Source: Methylophaga sp. OBS1 (GTDB taxonomy: Bacteria > Pseudomonadota > Gammaproteobacteria > Nitrosococcales > Methylophagaceae). Taken from it: a stretch of DNA of 64,000 bases. The notes under the pieces are model-generated. The model saw only the letters and a program-made list of their open reading frames with translations. It was not told the origin of the DNA and made no database searches. The stretch is from assembly GCF_026319365.1 (NCBI RefSeq), contig NZ_JAPDMS010000002.1, positions 372,001-436,000 of the forward strand, in the 5' to 3' direction. Positions 8,813 to 18,589 of the stretch are shown one piece after another; the first letter of the stretch is position 1; every line of letters starts with the position of its first letter. The translations under genes and the position numbers were made by a program.

Positions 8813-9128
8813 GACAATATGGTTAATCACTGCCGCGGTAACTGCGCTGTTGAGTATGGGCTGGCTGGCATTGGCTTATGAAACCCATTGGCAGCAGGTG
8901 TTTCCTGCCAGCAAAACACTGCCCAACAGCAAGCGCCTGAAAACAACAGGCTGGTTTTTCCTGTTGCTGTCGGCGCTGTGTTGTTTACGCGCTGATCATC
9001 CGACGATGGCTGTTCTGGTCTGGGTTATGCTGCTGGCGGTAACCGCGTTCACTGTAGCAATGATTCTAAGTCGTCGCCCTGTGCTGCTTAAAACGATCTG
9101 CCCGCCACTGTTTGCAGCGAAAGTCTGA
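8805..9128 (+). CDS. DUF3325 membrane protein of an iron-uptake cluster
   Basis: A 107-residue protein with about three membrane helices, matching the small DUF3325 family that accompanies PepSY-TM proteins. Typical features are the N-terminal helix with a Leu/Ala-rich stretch and a basic loop (SKTLPNSKRLKTTGW) before the second helix. It overlaps the PepSY gene, suggesting coupled translation and a shared complex. It ends before a bidirectional terminator. Confidence 0.75.
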   Translation: MTETIWLITAAVTALLSMGWLALAYETHWQQVFPASKTLPNSKRLKTTGWFFLLLSALCCLRADHPTMAVLVWVMLLAVTAFTVAMILSRRPVLLKTICPPLFAAKV

Positions 9129-9150
9129 TTTTTACTAATTCTTACTAATA

Positions 9151-9184
9151 AAAAAGGCTGATGAGAGGGCCATCAGCCTTTTTT
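9151..9184. terminator. bidirectional terminator between DUF3325 and flavodoxin genes
   Basis: The stem ggctgatg / catcagcc with a short loop is flanked by six A on the left and a T run on the right. It can therefore end both the plus-strand DUF3325 transcript and the minus-strand flavodoxin transcript. Confidence 0.85.
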
Positions 9185-9197
9185 GTCACTGAGATGA

Positions 9198-9713
9198 TCA
9201 GGCTGGCGCCATGAAACCGGCTTTGACAATCTCACACCAGTCATTCAGACGCTGTTCAGTCATGCCCGGCTGGCAGTCTTCATCCAGCGCCAGACCCACA
9301 AAGTGCTGTTTATCCTCGGTCAGTGCCTTGGACTCATCAAATTCATAACCTGCTACCGGCCAGTGGCCGATGATTGTGGCCCCGCGAGCTTTCACTTTGT
9401 CATGCAGCATACCCATCGCATCCTGGAACCATTCAGCATAGGCAAACTGATCACCCATACCCAAGAAAGCTACGGTCTTGTCGCTGAAGTCGACCTCGTC
9501 AATATCATCCCAGACATCCTGCCAGTCAGTCTGCACTTCACCATAATCCCAGGTAGGGATAGCGAAGATAATATTATCGAAATATTCCAGTGCATCGAGC
9601 CCGACATCTTTCACATCAAACAACTCGACTTCTTCTTCACCGAGAATATCCTGGATTTTAACCGCGGCATCGGAGGTGTTGCCGGTTGTGGAGCCGTAAA
9701 TTATTGCAATCAT
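9198..9713 (-). CDS. fldA: flavodoxin
   Basis: A 171-residue long-chain flavodoxin. The N-terminal MIAIIYGSTTGNTSDAA is the FMN phosphate loop; AIPTWDYGEVQTDWQDVWDDI and LGMGDQFAYAEWFQDAMG are the isoalloxazine loops. It is a small acidic electron carrier that commonly replaces ferredoxin when iron is short. ATG 9713 with GGGA seven bases upstream is preferred over the TTG at 9725 where the open frame begins. It lies 58 bases after the PepSY gene and has its own Fur-box-like site, linking it to the iron regulon. Confidence 0.88.
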   Translation of the reverse strand: MIAIIYGSTTGNTSDAAVKIQDILGEEEVELFDVKDVGLDALEYFDNIIFAIPTWDYGEVQTDWQDVWDDIDEVDFSDKTVAFLGMGDQFAYAEWFQDAMGMLHDKVKARGATIIGHWPVAGYEFDESKALTEDKQHFVGLALDEDCQPGMTEQRLNDWCEIVKAGFMAPA

Positions 9714-9742
9714 CGTCAATCCCAAATTTATAGATCAATAAC

Positions 9743-9761
9743 GCAAATAATAATTATTACC
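9743..9761. promoter_or_regulatory. Fur-box-like site upstream of flavodoxin
   Basis: The sequence gcaaataataattattacc keeps 14 of 19 Fur consensus positions and contains the perfect 12-bp palindrome taataattatta. It lies about 30-48 bases upstream of the flavodoxin ATG (minus strand), between it and the PepSY stop codon. Confidence 0.55.
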
Positions 9762-9771
9762 ATATAGGAAT

Positions 9772-11433
9772 TCAATAGTTGATTGAGTTTTCTGATGAGT
9801 TGACTTTGTATCGGCGGGGGTTATAGGACCACACACTGTCTGTAGAAACAGTGCCGTAAACCCGGTTTGAAGTTGCGCGAGCTAACATCAGAAAGCTGCA
9901 GCCAAGGGCGAATGCGGTGATGTCTACAGCAAGCATGGGGGGAGCCTGATGCATCCATAGACCTGTTGCTGGGAATGTCAGCCCCAGAAGACTTGTCAGT
10001 GGAATCAAGAATGTCAGGATGGCACTGAGGTGTAACAGGTCAACCAATGCCCTCGCAGCGCCACGTAGAAACGCCCAGCCAATAGAGGCGAAGAATATGC
10101 TGTAGTAGATCCACTGCTCTATCATTAGAAGGTTGTCGATTTGCATACTCAACCACTTGCTGGCCGCCAGCATCAGAGAAATACCACAAACGCTGCCCAG
10201 ACAAACCCCTACCGTTAGTGCTGCCATAGCACTGACATCCTTGCGCTGGCTGAAAATTTTACCGTCAGGTCGTTGCCTTTTGCGTCGGTTTTCTACCCAA
10301 AGCAGGTTACCGCTATAAAACAGCCACGCACCCGCGAGGCCAAGGAAAAAATACATCCAACGCACCGGCTCACCACCATAGGTTGCAAAATGCAGGGCAA
10401 AGAAGCTACTTACTGTCGTCATCCCAGCGCCCTGCTTACCCGGCAGGTAGTCTGTAGACTGCACTTCACCTGTATAGGGGTTGATGGCGATAAAACCACC
10501 CGGCGCACGTGGAGCAATTGCATTGTCATTGTGTCCCCAGATCCGAACACTAGCCCTGGGCGTTGTAATACCTGCGTACTCAAGCTGGTAGGGTTTGAAG
10601 TCTGGCGAGATCGTTGTTGTCGTGTTGAGCAAAACATGAGGTGAGAGCATTTGTGCCGGATCAGTGGATTGATCGGGTTGAGGTCTGGGAGCGCTCGAAA
10701 ATAACGCATCACGTAACTTACCATCATGAATCACTGCATTCTGTGCGCCATACAGTAGATCGTGATAAGCAAACACAAAGGCGGTCAGCGCCATGATGAT
10801 ATGAAAAGGCAAACTGCTGACACCGACCACATTATGCGCATCAAGCCAGACGCGCTTAGGCTTGCGGCCGAGCCGAAATGCAAAAAGCTCTTTCACCAGG
10901 ATGGGTAACAGGATCACCAGACCTGATACCAGTGCGAGTGTATATAAACCAGCAAAGACTCCCATAATCCAACGATTGGCATCACTGTCGACGGGCAGAC
11001 CGACAACGCGGTGAAGGGTGTCGATAAATTGCGCCACGGGAGCTGGGAAAATTTCTTGTGTAACGACCTCTTCATCGTTATTGATTCGGGCAGTGAAATG
11101 GTGCTGACCAGAAGTATCATGCTCACCGGCTTTTTCATCTTCTTTTATCCAGGTGAATTGATGTGTCCCATGTTCTGCTGGATCCAGATTGAGCCGTATG
11201 CTTTTACCCGCCTCCGGTGCCAGCTTGACGATGGTGGCAATAAACGCTGGTACTTCATCCATCTCAAGCTGAGTGGCACTGACAGTGGGAGGTGTGGCCC
11301 ATTGACTGATTGGTTCCTTGAATATGGTCAGCGCACCGGCATAAAAGGCGATGAAGAGTGCCATGCCACTGATAATACCGGTCCAGGTATGTAGGGACTT
11401 GTAAGTCTTAATGATGTTTGCGTTAACTTTCAT
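9772..11433 (-). CDS. second PepSY-associated transmembrane protein, likely ferrisiderophore reductase
   Basis: A 553-residue inner-membrane protein related to the one at 7109-8812. It has the same His-bearing helices: SLHTWTGIISGM near the N-terminus, WLDAHNVVGVSSLPFHIIMALTA in the middle and ALHFATYGGEPVRWMYFFLG later. These suggest two heme sites as in FoxB-type reductases. The periplasmic loop differs from the first copy, so the two may act on different siderophores (inference). It is the last gene of receptor-DUF3325-DUF3649-PepSY on the minus strand. Confidence 0.82.
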   Translation of the reverse strand: MKVNANIIKTYKSLHTWTGIISGMALFIAFYAGALTIFKEPISQWATPPTVSATQLEMDEVPAFIATIVKLAPEAGKSIRLNLDPAEHGTHQFTWIKEDEKAGEHDTSGQHHFTARINNDEEVVTQEIFPAPVAQFIDTLHRVVGLPVDSDANRWIMGVFAGLYTLALVSGLVILLPILVKELFAFRLGRKPKRVWLDAHNVVGVSSLPFHIIMALTAFVFAYHDLLYGAQNAVIHDGKLRDALFSSAPRPQPDQSTDPAQMLSPHVLLNTTTTISPDFKPYQLEYAGITTPRASVRIWGHNDNAIAPRAPGGFIAINPYTGEVQSTDYLPGKQGAGMTTVSSFFALHFATYGGEPVRWMYFFLGLAGAWLFYSGNLLWVENRRKRQRPDGKIFSQRKDVSAMAALTVGVCLGSVCGISLMLAASKWLSMQIDNLLMIEQWIYYSIFFASIGWAFLRGAARALVDLLHLSAILTFLIPLTSLLGLTFPATGLWMHQAPPMLAVDITAFALGCSFLMLARATSNRVYGTVSTDSVWSYNPRRYKVNSSENSINY

Positions 11434-11441
11434 TGCATGGC

Positions 11442-11729
11442 CTATGAAAGGGATTTAATCAGGAAAAAGAGGGCATAGACCATCAGATTCAGTAAGGCTA
11501 GCCAGCCCCAGGCCCGGAGACCGTTGCGGAAAAGATAAACGGTGCTGAGCAAAGTGAGCCACATTGGTGATAATAACCACATGACCAACTGTGCGCTGGC
11601 ACTTCTGTTCATCTCAGATACTATCAGCAGGAGCACGCCGCTGAGTCCCAGTGCAGCAGTGAATCCGAGAATCAGCCCGGCAACTGTCTTGGATAACCAG
11701 TCATTGTGCAACGTTTGTTGTTTAGCCAT
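11442..11729 (-). CDS. DUF3649-like membrane protein, second copy
   Basis: A 95-residue protein with three hydrophobic helices (from about residues 12, 40 and 67). Size, helix pattern and position next to a PepSY gene match DUF3649, with low identity to the copy at 6805-7098. ATG 11729 is chosen because AGGAA lies eight bases upstream; the open frame extends to 11762. It overlaps the end of the preceding DUF3325-like gene by 8 bases and is followed after 8 bases by the PepSY gene. Confidence 0.65.
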   Translation of the reverse strand: MAKQQTLHNDWLSKTVAGLILGFTAALGLSGVLLLIVSEMNRSASAQLVMWLLSPMWLTLLSTVYLFRNGLRAWGWLALLNLMVYALFFLIKSLS

Positions 11730-12000
11730 TGTTGCGGTTCCTAAGTGATTTAGCAGCGCCAAGGTATGGAAATAGCACCAGTAGAAGCATCACCCAGATC
11801 AGCACGAGAAAAACAGCCGCAACCGCCTGCATTTCGCCAAGCAAGAGAATCAGGCTGAGCCCAATCAGGCTAAACCCCATCCACTGTAACGGCCTGGCAG
11901 GTAACTGATGTGACAACCAGAGCTGATGTCGAGATCCCAGATAAATCAATACACTGCCGCCCATTGACAACAACAGTGCAAGGTAAAAATAAACAGACAT
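11722..12000 (-). CDS. DUF3325-like membrane protein, second copy
   Basis: A 92-residue membrane protein beginning MSVYFYLALLLSMGGSVLIY, with three hydrophobic segments separated by a short polar loop. This matches the DUF3325 family in size and plan. It lies directly downstream of the receptor and overlaps the DUF3649-like gene. The gene order of this module (DUF3325, DUF3649, PepSY) is a rearrangement of the first module's order. Confidence 0.62.
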   Translation of the reverse strand: MSVYFYLALLLSMGGSVLIYLGSRHQLWLSHQLPARPLQWMGFSLIGLSLILLLGEMQAVAAVFLVLIWVMLLLVLFPYLGAAKSLRNRNNG

Positions 12001-12021
12001 GATTTATTTCCATAGATATCA

Positions 12022-12045
12022 AGCAGTCGACCTAAGCCGACTGCT
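12022..12045 (-). repeat. intercistronic inverted repeat after receptor gene
   Basis: The arms agcagtcg / cgactgct form an 8-bp stem with an 8-base loop in the 67-base gap between the receptor and the DUF3325-like gene. No T run follows on the minus strand. It may therefore protect or process the mRNA, or be a weak attenuator lowering expression of the downstream membrane genes. Confidence 0.5.
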
Positions 12046-12067
12046 CACTTCAGGTACATCACCAGTC

Positions 12068-14116
12068 TTACAGGAAGGTGTAGGTTGCCGAGATACCAAC
12101 ATGGCGAGGTTCTACAAAATCGGCATAAGGCAGCGGAGTACGTGGTGGATTGGCCGGCTCTCGTAGACGGCGGGCGCGCTTGTCCGTAATGTTATTCACA
12201 AAAGCGGCGAGCTCCAGATCACCGACCCGGTAGCTGGCACGCAGGTTGATCAGTGAGAAGCCACCGACTTCACGTTCTTCGGTGTTTTCCACATCGCCAT
12301 AGTAGCCACCGGTGTATTGGATATTGCCGCCCAGATTGAAGTTGTCATTGACGTAGTAAGTCGCAGCCAGATTAGCTGTGGTTTCGGGCGCCGAATTCAG
12401 CTCGTTGCCGTCCACACCAGTATAGTTGATACCACCCTCCTTGACCTCGGTATGCAGTAGACCGAGGCCAAGCTGCAACTCCAGATCATCAGTTACCCAG
12501 GCGGTACCCTCGATTTCTGCACCGTAAGTTTCTACTTTGTCGACATTGACGATACGACGCAGAGAATTCTGCCCCTGATAGCCGTCAAAGTCATTAAAGA
12601 AGAGATTGGCGCGAAGCAAATAACGACCATCATCAAATTCACTGCGGCTGAAGAGTTCGTATGTGTTGACCTCCTCTTCATCATAGTAGTAATAGTCATC
12701 TGTGGTATCCAGGGCACCACCAGCGGAGTTATAGCCTTTACGGGCGCTGACGCCGATCAGGGTATTGTCGGTGAGGTCATACTGCAGTGCCAGCTTAGGC
12801 AATAAGATGGTGTTGTCCTCTGTCAGCCTGTAAGGTGTTCCCGTATAAACAAAATCACGTTCCTGCGACTCATTCTGGTAACGCAAACCACCAGTGAGAA
12901 CCAGCCTGTCTGTCAGACCAAAGTTGATCTCTCCATAGAGCGCTTTGGAGTCGGACTCATCTTCACCACCATAGACGTAGGCGCCTGTACTGGCAATGTC
13001 CTGTTCACGCTCAAAATAATCAAAACCGACAAAACCGTTCAGTGCATGACTGCCCTCACCAAAGTTGATTTTTACATCAAAAGTTTTATTACGATCTTCA
13101 AATAACAGGAACTGAGTTTGAGCCGGATTCGCCTGATAGCTTTTAAATCCAAACTCGTAATCCATCACCGCTAACAGCACATCAAATGAAGTTGAATCGT
13201 TTAACTGATAATGCATATCAATGCTGGTGGTGTCGGTTTCAGTGTCCATGTCACGAAAGAAGGTTTTGTAGTAACCATCGGTGCTGGTGTCTTCAAAATA
13301 ACGTCGTCCGGCATCACCTTCTTCGTTGTATTTGGCATGAGTAAACATCAGTTCCAGATCATCGGTGGGTAACCAAAGGAACTTGAGGCGGCCCTGTTCG
13401 GTATCAAGCTCATTGAGATCGATATCGGTCGGGTTGGTGTCATAGGCTTCATTGCTGGTAATGGTCTGGCCGTCGATGACTTGACCGGAGAAACGAAAAG
13501 CGAGCGTGTTGTCAATAATCGGCCCTGATAATACAACGGCCTTGTCGATATATTGGTCCTTGTTACGATAACCGAGTCGGAGTTTGCCTTCCCAGTCAAA
13601 GGTTGGGTCAGCCGTCTGGATGTACATGGCGCCGGCAATACTGTTCCGACCATTATTGGTGGACTGCGGACCACGGTAAACTTCTATCTGTTCAATGTCC
13701 CACAGTCCTGAGTCACCGGTAAAGTCTGCAACAAAAGGTTGAGCCACCCCATCAACCAGGGTGATGAAACGGGCATTGGCGCCACCACTGATAGAGTTAA
13801 AACCTCCAGCGCCACCATTACCGGTGATACCACGGACGTTGGGAACGACCCCGGTTTGTACCACCACGTTAGGCACGACAGAGATCACGTCCCGAAGATT
13901 CTGATACTGCGTTGATTTCAGCGCTTCGTTCTCAATGACGGTGACCGAAGAGGTGGTGTTTTTGAGGGTTCTGTCCTGTTTTTCACCACTGACAACAATG
14001 TCATTCAGAATGATAGGTTGCGGTTGGTTAGTGTCTGAGGCCAGAGTGGTTTCATCTGCCGTAGCCATGGAGCTCAGGCAGGCAGAAATGGCGGCCGCCA
14101 AAAATATTTTTTTCAT
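12068..14116 (-). CDS. TonB-dependent outer-membrane receptor
   Basis: A 682-residue receptor with signal peptide MKKIFLAAAISACLSSMATA, a TonB box-like ILNDIVVSGEK, a plug domain (residues about 45-165, with RGITGNGGAGGFNS and VYRGPQSTNNGRNSIAGAMYI) and a C-terminal barrel ending VGISATYTFL with terminal hydrophobic residues. No STN domain is present, so it should not signal to an anti-sigma factor. A divergent AraC regulator suggests PchR/YbtA-like control by the siderophore itself, with FyuA or FptA as functional parallels. The ligand is not known. Confidence 0.85.
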   Translation of the reverse strand: MKKIFLAAAISACLSSMATADETTLASDTNQPQPIILNDIVVSGEKQDRTLKNTTSSVTVIENEALKSTQYQNLRDVISVVPNVVVQTGVVPNVRGITGNGGAGGFNSISGGANARFITLVDGVAQPFVADFTGDSGLWDIEQIEVYRGPQSTNNGRNSIAGAMYIQTADPTFDWEGKLRLGYRNKDQYIDKAVVLSGPIIDNTLAFRFSGQVIDGQTITSNEAYDTNPTDIDLNELDTEQGRLKFLWLPTDDLELMFTHAKYNEEGDAGRRYFEDTSTDGYYKTFFRDMDTETDTTSIDMHYQLNDSTSFDVLLAVMDYEFGFKSYQANPAQTQFLLFEDRNKTFDVKINFGEGSHALNGFVGFDYFEREQDIASTGAYVYGGEDESDSKALYGEINFGLTDRLVLTGGLRYQNESQERDFVYTGTPYRLTEDNTILLPKLALQYDLTDNTLIGVSARKGYNSAGGALDTTDDYYYYDEEEVNTYELFSRSEFDDGRYLLRANLFFNDFDGYQGQNSLRRIVNVDKVETYGAEIEGTAWVTDDLELQLGLGLLHTEVKEGGINYTGVDGNELNSAPETTANLAATYYVNDNFNLGGNIQYTGGYYGDVENTEEREVGGFSLINLRASYRVGDLELAAFVNNITDKRARRLREPANPPRTPLPYADFVEPRHVGISATYTFL

Positions 14117-14206
14117 ATAAATCTATCCTCGTTTCATCTCTGATACTGGCAATGACAGAGGTTCCAGCCACTGTCCGATGACAAATCATTGCGCAGGTCT
14201 TTACTT

Positions 14207-14225
14207 GCAAATGCAAATCGTTATC
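14207..14225. promoter_or_regulatory. Fur-box-like site in the receptor/AraC divergent region
   Basis: The sequence gcaaatgcaaatcgttatc keeps 14 of 19 Fur consensus positions, and further similar hexamers continue to the right (attat). It sits about 90 bases upstream of the receptor start and about 185 before the AraC start, so it could serve either promoter. Confidence 0.55.
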
Positions 14226-14409
14226 ATTATATGTCTTGAGCCAGATACATTCGTTACAAACTGTTATTGAGAATCGTCAATTTGTTATTCAATACCGGCG
14301 TGATGTATGAAAAGGGGAACTTTTGCCTTCGGGCGATCCTGCAAAACCATGCTGAGGGGAGTCGGTGTTCGATTCCTTATGGCAATCAAAGAGGGTGAGT
14401 GAGGTGGAG

Positions 14410-15390
14410 ATGAACAGAACAGAAAAACCCATTAAATCTTCGGATCTGAGGCATTGGTTCAGCCGTTATTCAGCGGTCTCAAATCAGACCCATGATGATG
14501 TGGTACTGGAAGGTGTTTTTCATCACAACCTCAATTGTGATGGCCTGGCCGTACATGGTGGCAAACTAGTGGAAATGCAGGACTTCACTTCCTTTGTAGA
14601 ACTGCCCGCGGCGCTTAGCTTTAATATTGTATTTGAAGGGCAAGTGGACTTTTCAATCGGCCAGCGGAATTATCAACTGGGTAACAACCCTGATGTGCCG
14701 GTGGAATGCTCGGTGATTATTATCAATCAGCCAGAAGTGCTGATTCGTCATTTTCGAAAAGGTATGCGTGTTTGCAAAGTAAACTTGTTTGCAGAACGCC
14801 ACTGGCTGGAAAAGCGGGCCAATATCCCTTCTGAAAAACAGCGCCTTGCCAGGCTGTTTGCACAGCATGCAGCATTCCATTATTGGCAGCCTTCAGCACA
14901 GATTATTGACTTGGCTCGCCGCTTGATGGCCATTAACGAAGAAGCATCCCTCCGTGAACGGCTGAGAGCTGAATCGATCAGCATCGACCTGTTGGCTTGC
15001 TGCATGCAGGAGTTGGAAGCGAAACCGGCATTTTCAACGCCCACGACAAAGTCACGCATAGCCGAGTCCGCAAGCCATAAAAAGTTGAAGCAGAAGATTG
15101 ATGACATGTTACTTCAACCGCTATCTCTGAATGATATGGCTGGCTCTATGGGCCTGAGCATCAGCACCCTGCAGCGTAAATTTAAATCAGCTTATGGGGT
15201 AACAGTGAACAGTTACTGTCGTCAAAGACGCTTGGATATGGCTAAAAAAGCGCTGATTATGGAAGGGAAAAGCATCGGAGAAGCGGCTTATCTTGCCGGT
15301 TACAATCATCCGTCAAATTTCATCGCAGCCTTCAAGAAGCGGTTTAGTATCACGCCATCAGAGTTTATTAATATGAGCCGTTCGCCTTAA
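14410..15390 (+). CDS. AraC-family transcriptional regulator (PchR/YbtA-like)
   Basis: A 326-residue regulator. The N-terminal two thirds (ligand-binding part) have no recognised motif beyond the beta-rich pattern of siderophore-responsive AraC proteins. The C-terminal ~100 residues are a double helix-turn-helix with [21 protein letters not shown] and [24 protein letters not shown]. It is divergent from the receptor gene and probably activates it. The start at ATG 14410 has AGGTGG just upstream; a GTG at 14365 with GAGGGGA is a good alternative that adds 15 residues. Its stop overlaps the argH stop by convergent reading. Confidence 0.8.
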   Translation: MNRTEKPIKSSDLRHWFSRYSAVSNQTHDDVVLEGVFHHNLNCDGLAVHGGKLVEMQDFTSFVELPAALSFNIVFEGQVDFSIGQRNYQLGNNPDVPVECSVIIINQPEVLIRHFRKGMRVCKVNLFAERHWLEKRANIPSEKQRLARLFAQHAAFHYWQPSAQIIDLARRLMAINEEASLRERLRAESISIDLLACCMQELEAKPAFSTPTTKSRIAESASHKKLKQKIDDMLLQPLSLNDMAGSMGLSISTLQRKFKSAYGVTVNSYCRQRRLDMAKKALIMEGKSIGEAAYLAGYNHPSNFIAAFKKRFSITPSEFINMSRSP

Positions 15391-16784
15391 CTTGGATCAA
15401 CGCCACGTTTCGATCGCGCTTTTTGTATCGCTGCCCGAACTTGTTCCGGTGCAGTACCACCGAGATGGTTCCTGGCCGCAACTGATCCTTCCAGCGTCAG
15501 CACATCAAAGACGTCAGCTTCAATCTGACTGGAGAACTGTTGTAGTTCTTCCAGGCTCATCGCTGACAGATCTTTTTTATGTTTGAGGCCATAAGCCACA
15601 GACAGGCCAACCACCTCATGAGCATCACGGAAGGGCGTGCCTTTTCTTACCAGGTAATCAGCGAGATCGGTGGCTGTGGCATAACCGCGCAGTGCGGATT
15701 CGCGCATATTGTCGGCCTTAACACTGATCGCCGTCATCATATCGGCATAGACTCTTAGGGAGCCCAGCAGCGTGTCGATGGTATCAAACAGCGGTTCTTT
15801 GTCTTCCTGATTATCTTTGTTGTAGGCCAGTGGCTGGTTTTTCATCAGCGTCAGCAGGTTAAACATATTGCCGTAAACGCGGCTGGTCTTACCGCGAATC
15901 AGTTCAGGGACATCCGGATTTTTCTTCTGCGGCATGATGGAGGAACCGGTACAGAAAGCATCGCCCAGATCGACATAATCAAACTGGGCCGAGGACCAGA
16001 TAATCAGTTCTTCTGAAAAGCGCGACAAATGCATCATCAGGATTGAGGCAAAGCTGTTGAACTCAATGGCGAAGTCACGATCACTGACGGCATCCAGCGA
16101 GTTCTGGCAGATACGATCAAAGCCGAGCAGGTTCGCAGTCATTAAGCGATCAATCGGGAAAGTGGTTCCGGCCAGGGCGGCCGCGCCCAGTGGCATGGTA
16201 TTGACCCGTTTTTCGCAATCATCCAGACGCTCGGCGTCACGCACCAGCATTTCATACCAGGCCAGCATATGGTGACCGAAAGTCACCGGCTGCGCAGTCT
16301 GCAGGTGCGTAAAGCCGGGCATGATGGTCTCAGCCTCGCGCTCGGCGACATCGAGCAGCGCGTCCTGTAACCGGTTAAGTTCAGCGCGAATCGGTTCGAT
16401 CATATCGCGAAGATAGAGCCTTACGTCGGTCGCTACCTGATCATTGCGTGAGCGGCCGGTGTGCAGTTTCTTACCGACTTCGCCAATCAGCGCAATCAGT
16501 CGCGCTTCGATGTTCATATGCACATCTTCCTGTGCTACCGACCATTCGAACTCGCCGTTTTCGATTTCCTGTTCGATCTGCTGCAGGCCTTGGGTGATCT
16601 GGTCCCGTTCTTCTGCGGTCAGAACGCCGACCTCACTGAGCATGGTGGCATGAGCGATGGAGCCACGAATATCCTGACGGAACAGGCGCTGGTCAAAACT
16701 GACCGAGGCAGTAAATTCCTCAACGAATTTATCGGTGGGCTGGGTCAGGCGTGCGGAAGAGAGTTTCTTGTTGGCAGTGCTCAT
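15387..16784 (-). CDS. argH: argininosuccinate lyase
   Basis: A 465-residue enzyme that splits argininosuccinate into arginine and fumarate, the last step of arginine synthesis. The fumarase-superfamily signature [15 protein letters not shown] is present at about residue 280, together with the substrate segments [13 protein letters not shown] and TAQPVTFGH. Length is standard. It is divergent from hemC, the same arrangement as in Pseudomonas, and convergent with the AraC gene. Confidence 0.96.
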   Translation of the reverse strand: MSTANKKLSSARLTQPTDKFVEEFTASVSFDQRLFRQDIRGSIAHATMLSEVGVLTAEERDQITQGLQQIEQEIENGEFEWSVAQEDVHMNIEARLIALIGEVGKKLHTGRSRNDQVATDVRLYLRDMIEPIRAELNRLQDALLDVAEREAETIMPGFTHLQTAQPVTFGHHMLAWYEMLVRDAERLDDCEKRVNTMPLGAAALAGTTFPIDRLMTANLLGFDRICQNSLDAVSDRDFAIEFNSFASILMMHLSRFSEELIIWSSAQFDYVDLGDAFCTGSSIMPQKKNPDVPELIRGKTSRVYGNMFNLLTLMKNQPLAYNKDNQEDKEPLFDTIDTLLGSLRVYADMMTAISVKADNMRESALRGYATATDLADYLVRKGTPFRDAHEVVGLSVAYGLKHKKDLSAMSLEELQQFSSQIEADVFDVLTLEGSVAARNHLGGTAPEQVRAAIQKARSKRGVDPS

Positions 16785-16908
16785 GATAAATCTTGATCGT
16801 GTTTGGGAAACAGGGCGACATTATAACGTGCTTATTGGGGCGGGATGGTGTCAAAGTGCTAGAATCAACGGTGATTTTGTGTCTATCAAAGTGTAAAAGA
16901 CGAGATTA

Positions 16909-17838
16909 ATGACGAAAAAAACCGTAAGAATTGCCACTCGGAACAGTCCGCTCGCCATGTGGCAGGCAGAGCATGTCAAAAGTCGTCTGCTGGAGTTGCA
17001 TGACCATATTGAGGTCGAATTGGTGGCGATGAAAACCCGAGGTGACGTACTGCTTGATACCCCCCTGGCCAAGGTCGGTGGTAAAGGTCTGTTCGTCAAA
17101 GAACTGGAGCAGGGCATGCTGGAAGGGCGTGCAGACATTGCTGTGCACTCCATGAAAGATGTTCCGGTCGAGTTTCCTGACGGTCTGCATCTACCGGTCA
17201 TCTGCCAGCGTGAAGAACCGCATGATGCGTTTGTGTCCAACCACTACGACAGTATTGATGATCTGCCTCAGGGGGCCCGACTGGGGACATCCAGCCTGCG
17301 CCGTGAATGTCAGGCTCGGACCCGTCGTCCCGATTTGGAAGTCTTACCGTTGCGGGGTAACGTCAACACCCGCCTGCGAAAGCTGGATGAAGGTCAGTTT
17401 GATGCAATTATTCTGGCGATGGCTGGTTTGCAACGACTGGGTTTCCATGACCGCATTCGTAACGCGATGACCCCGGAACAGAGTTTGCCCGCGATCGGAC
17501 AAGGGGCTCTGGGTATTGAGACGCGTATTGAGGATGAAGAAATGAATGCCCTCATTGCGCCGCTGCATGACAGGCTGACCGCAATTACAGTGACGGCCGA
17601 ACGCGCGCTCAATCGCCGGCTTGCGGGCGGGTGTCAGGTGCCGATTGCAGGGTATGCAATGCTGGAGGGTGACGAAGTCTGGCTGCGTGGCCTGGTTGGC
17701 AGACCCGACGGTACTCATACGCTTTATGCTGAAAAACGCGGTCCTGCCGCCGATGCCGATGCGATTGGTGTGGCCGTCGCGGAAATGCTGCTGGCGCAGG
17801 GCGCAGACAAAATCCTCAGCGACGTTTATGGTGACTGA
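16909..17838 (+). CDS. hemC: porphobilinogen deaminase (hydroxymethylbilane synthase)
   Basis: A 309-residue enzyme that joins four porphobilinogen units into hydroxymethylbilane in tetrapyrrole synthesis. It has [17 protein letters not shown] at the N-terminus, the catalytic and binding loops [12 protein letters not shown] and SSLRRECQ, and the dipyrromethane-cofactor Cys in [13 protein letters not shown]. It is the first gene of hemC-hemD-hemX-hemY, with an 11-base overlap into hemD. Confidence 0.96.
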   Translation: MTKKTVRIATRNSPLAMWQAEHVKSRLLELHDHIEVELVAMKTRGDVLLDTPLAKVGGKGLFVKELEQGMLEGRADIAVHSMKDVPVEFPDGLHLPVICQREEPHDAFVSNHYDSIDDLPQGARLGTSSLRRECQARTRRPDLEVLPLRGNVNTRLRKLDEGQFDAIILAMAGLQRLGFHDRIRNAMTPEQSLPAIGQGALGIETRIEDEEMNALIAPLHDRLTAITVTAERALNRRLAGGCQVPIAGYAMLEGDEVWLRGLVGRPDGTHTLYAEKRGPAADADAIGVAVAEMLLAQGADKILSDVYGD

Positions 17839-18589
17839 CAAACCGCTGGCCGGCCAGAGAATTCTGGTGACCCGACCCCAGGCACAAGCTGACAACCTGA
17901 TTGAGCTGATTCAACAAGCCGGTGGCGAGGCGATTCGTTTTCCCGTTATCAGCATTCTCCCGGTGCCTCGAGCGCGTTGGGGCCCGTTGCACCTGGAGCA
18001 GACCGACTGGTTAATTTTCGTCAGTCGAAATGCGGTGAATAGCTTTATTCAAGGCTGGCAGCAGGATTTACCGCCCCAACTGCGGCTCGCTGCGGTCGGG
18101 GATGGCACTGCCAGTGCGATGCGTGAAGCCGGTTTGACGGTCGATTGTCAGCCCGCGATATCCAACGGTAGTGAAGGTCTGCTACAGATGTCTGCAATGC
18201 AGAATATACAAGGCAAACAGGTGTTGATTGTCAGAGGCGTTGGCGGTCGGGAACGGCTTGCTGATACTCTGACTGACAGAGGTGCTAGTATTACTTATGT
18301 AGAAGTTTATTGTAGAACAATGACGGAACATGGTCGGCAAGCCTGCATTGCTGCGATGTACGCAGATAAATTGATAAGCACCAGCGTGGCCGGACTGGAT
18401 AACCTGTGTCGGATTCTGGCTGAGTTTCGCGCCGAGTTGTTCTGTAAGCCGCTGCTGGTGGTCAGCGAACGAATCAGGGACCATGCCCGTTCACTCGGTT
18501 TCAGGTGGGTCGAAGTCAGTGCCGATGCCAGTGATACGGCGGTGTTAAATACATTGATTGAAATGGATAAACAGCATGGCAAACAATGA
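17828..18589 (+). CDS. hemD: uroporphyrinogen-III synthase
   Basis: A 253-residue enzyme that closes and inverts ring D of hydroxymethylbilane. The family is poorly conserved, but [18 protein letters not shown] at the N-terminus, [11 protein letters not shown] and [13 protein letters not shown] are typical, as is its place after hemC. I place the start at ATG 17828, which overlaps the hemC stop; GTG 17831 is the next option. The frame is open much further upstream inside hemC, but that part does not resemble HemD. Confidence 0.9.
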   Translation: MVTDKPLAGQRILVTRPQAQADNLIELIQQAGGEAIRFPVISILPVPRARWGPLHLEQTDWLIFVSRNAVNSFIQGWQQDLPPQLRLAAVGDGTASAMREAGLTVDCQPAISNGSEGLLQMSAMQNIQGKQVLIVRGVGGRERLADTLTDRGASITYVEVYCRTMTEHGRQACIAAMYADKLISTSVAGLDNLCRILAEFRAELFCKPLLVVSERIRDHARSLGFRWVEVSADASDTAVLNTLIEMDKQHGKQ

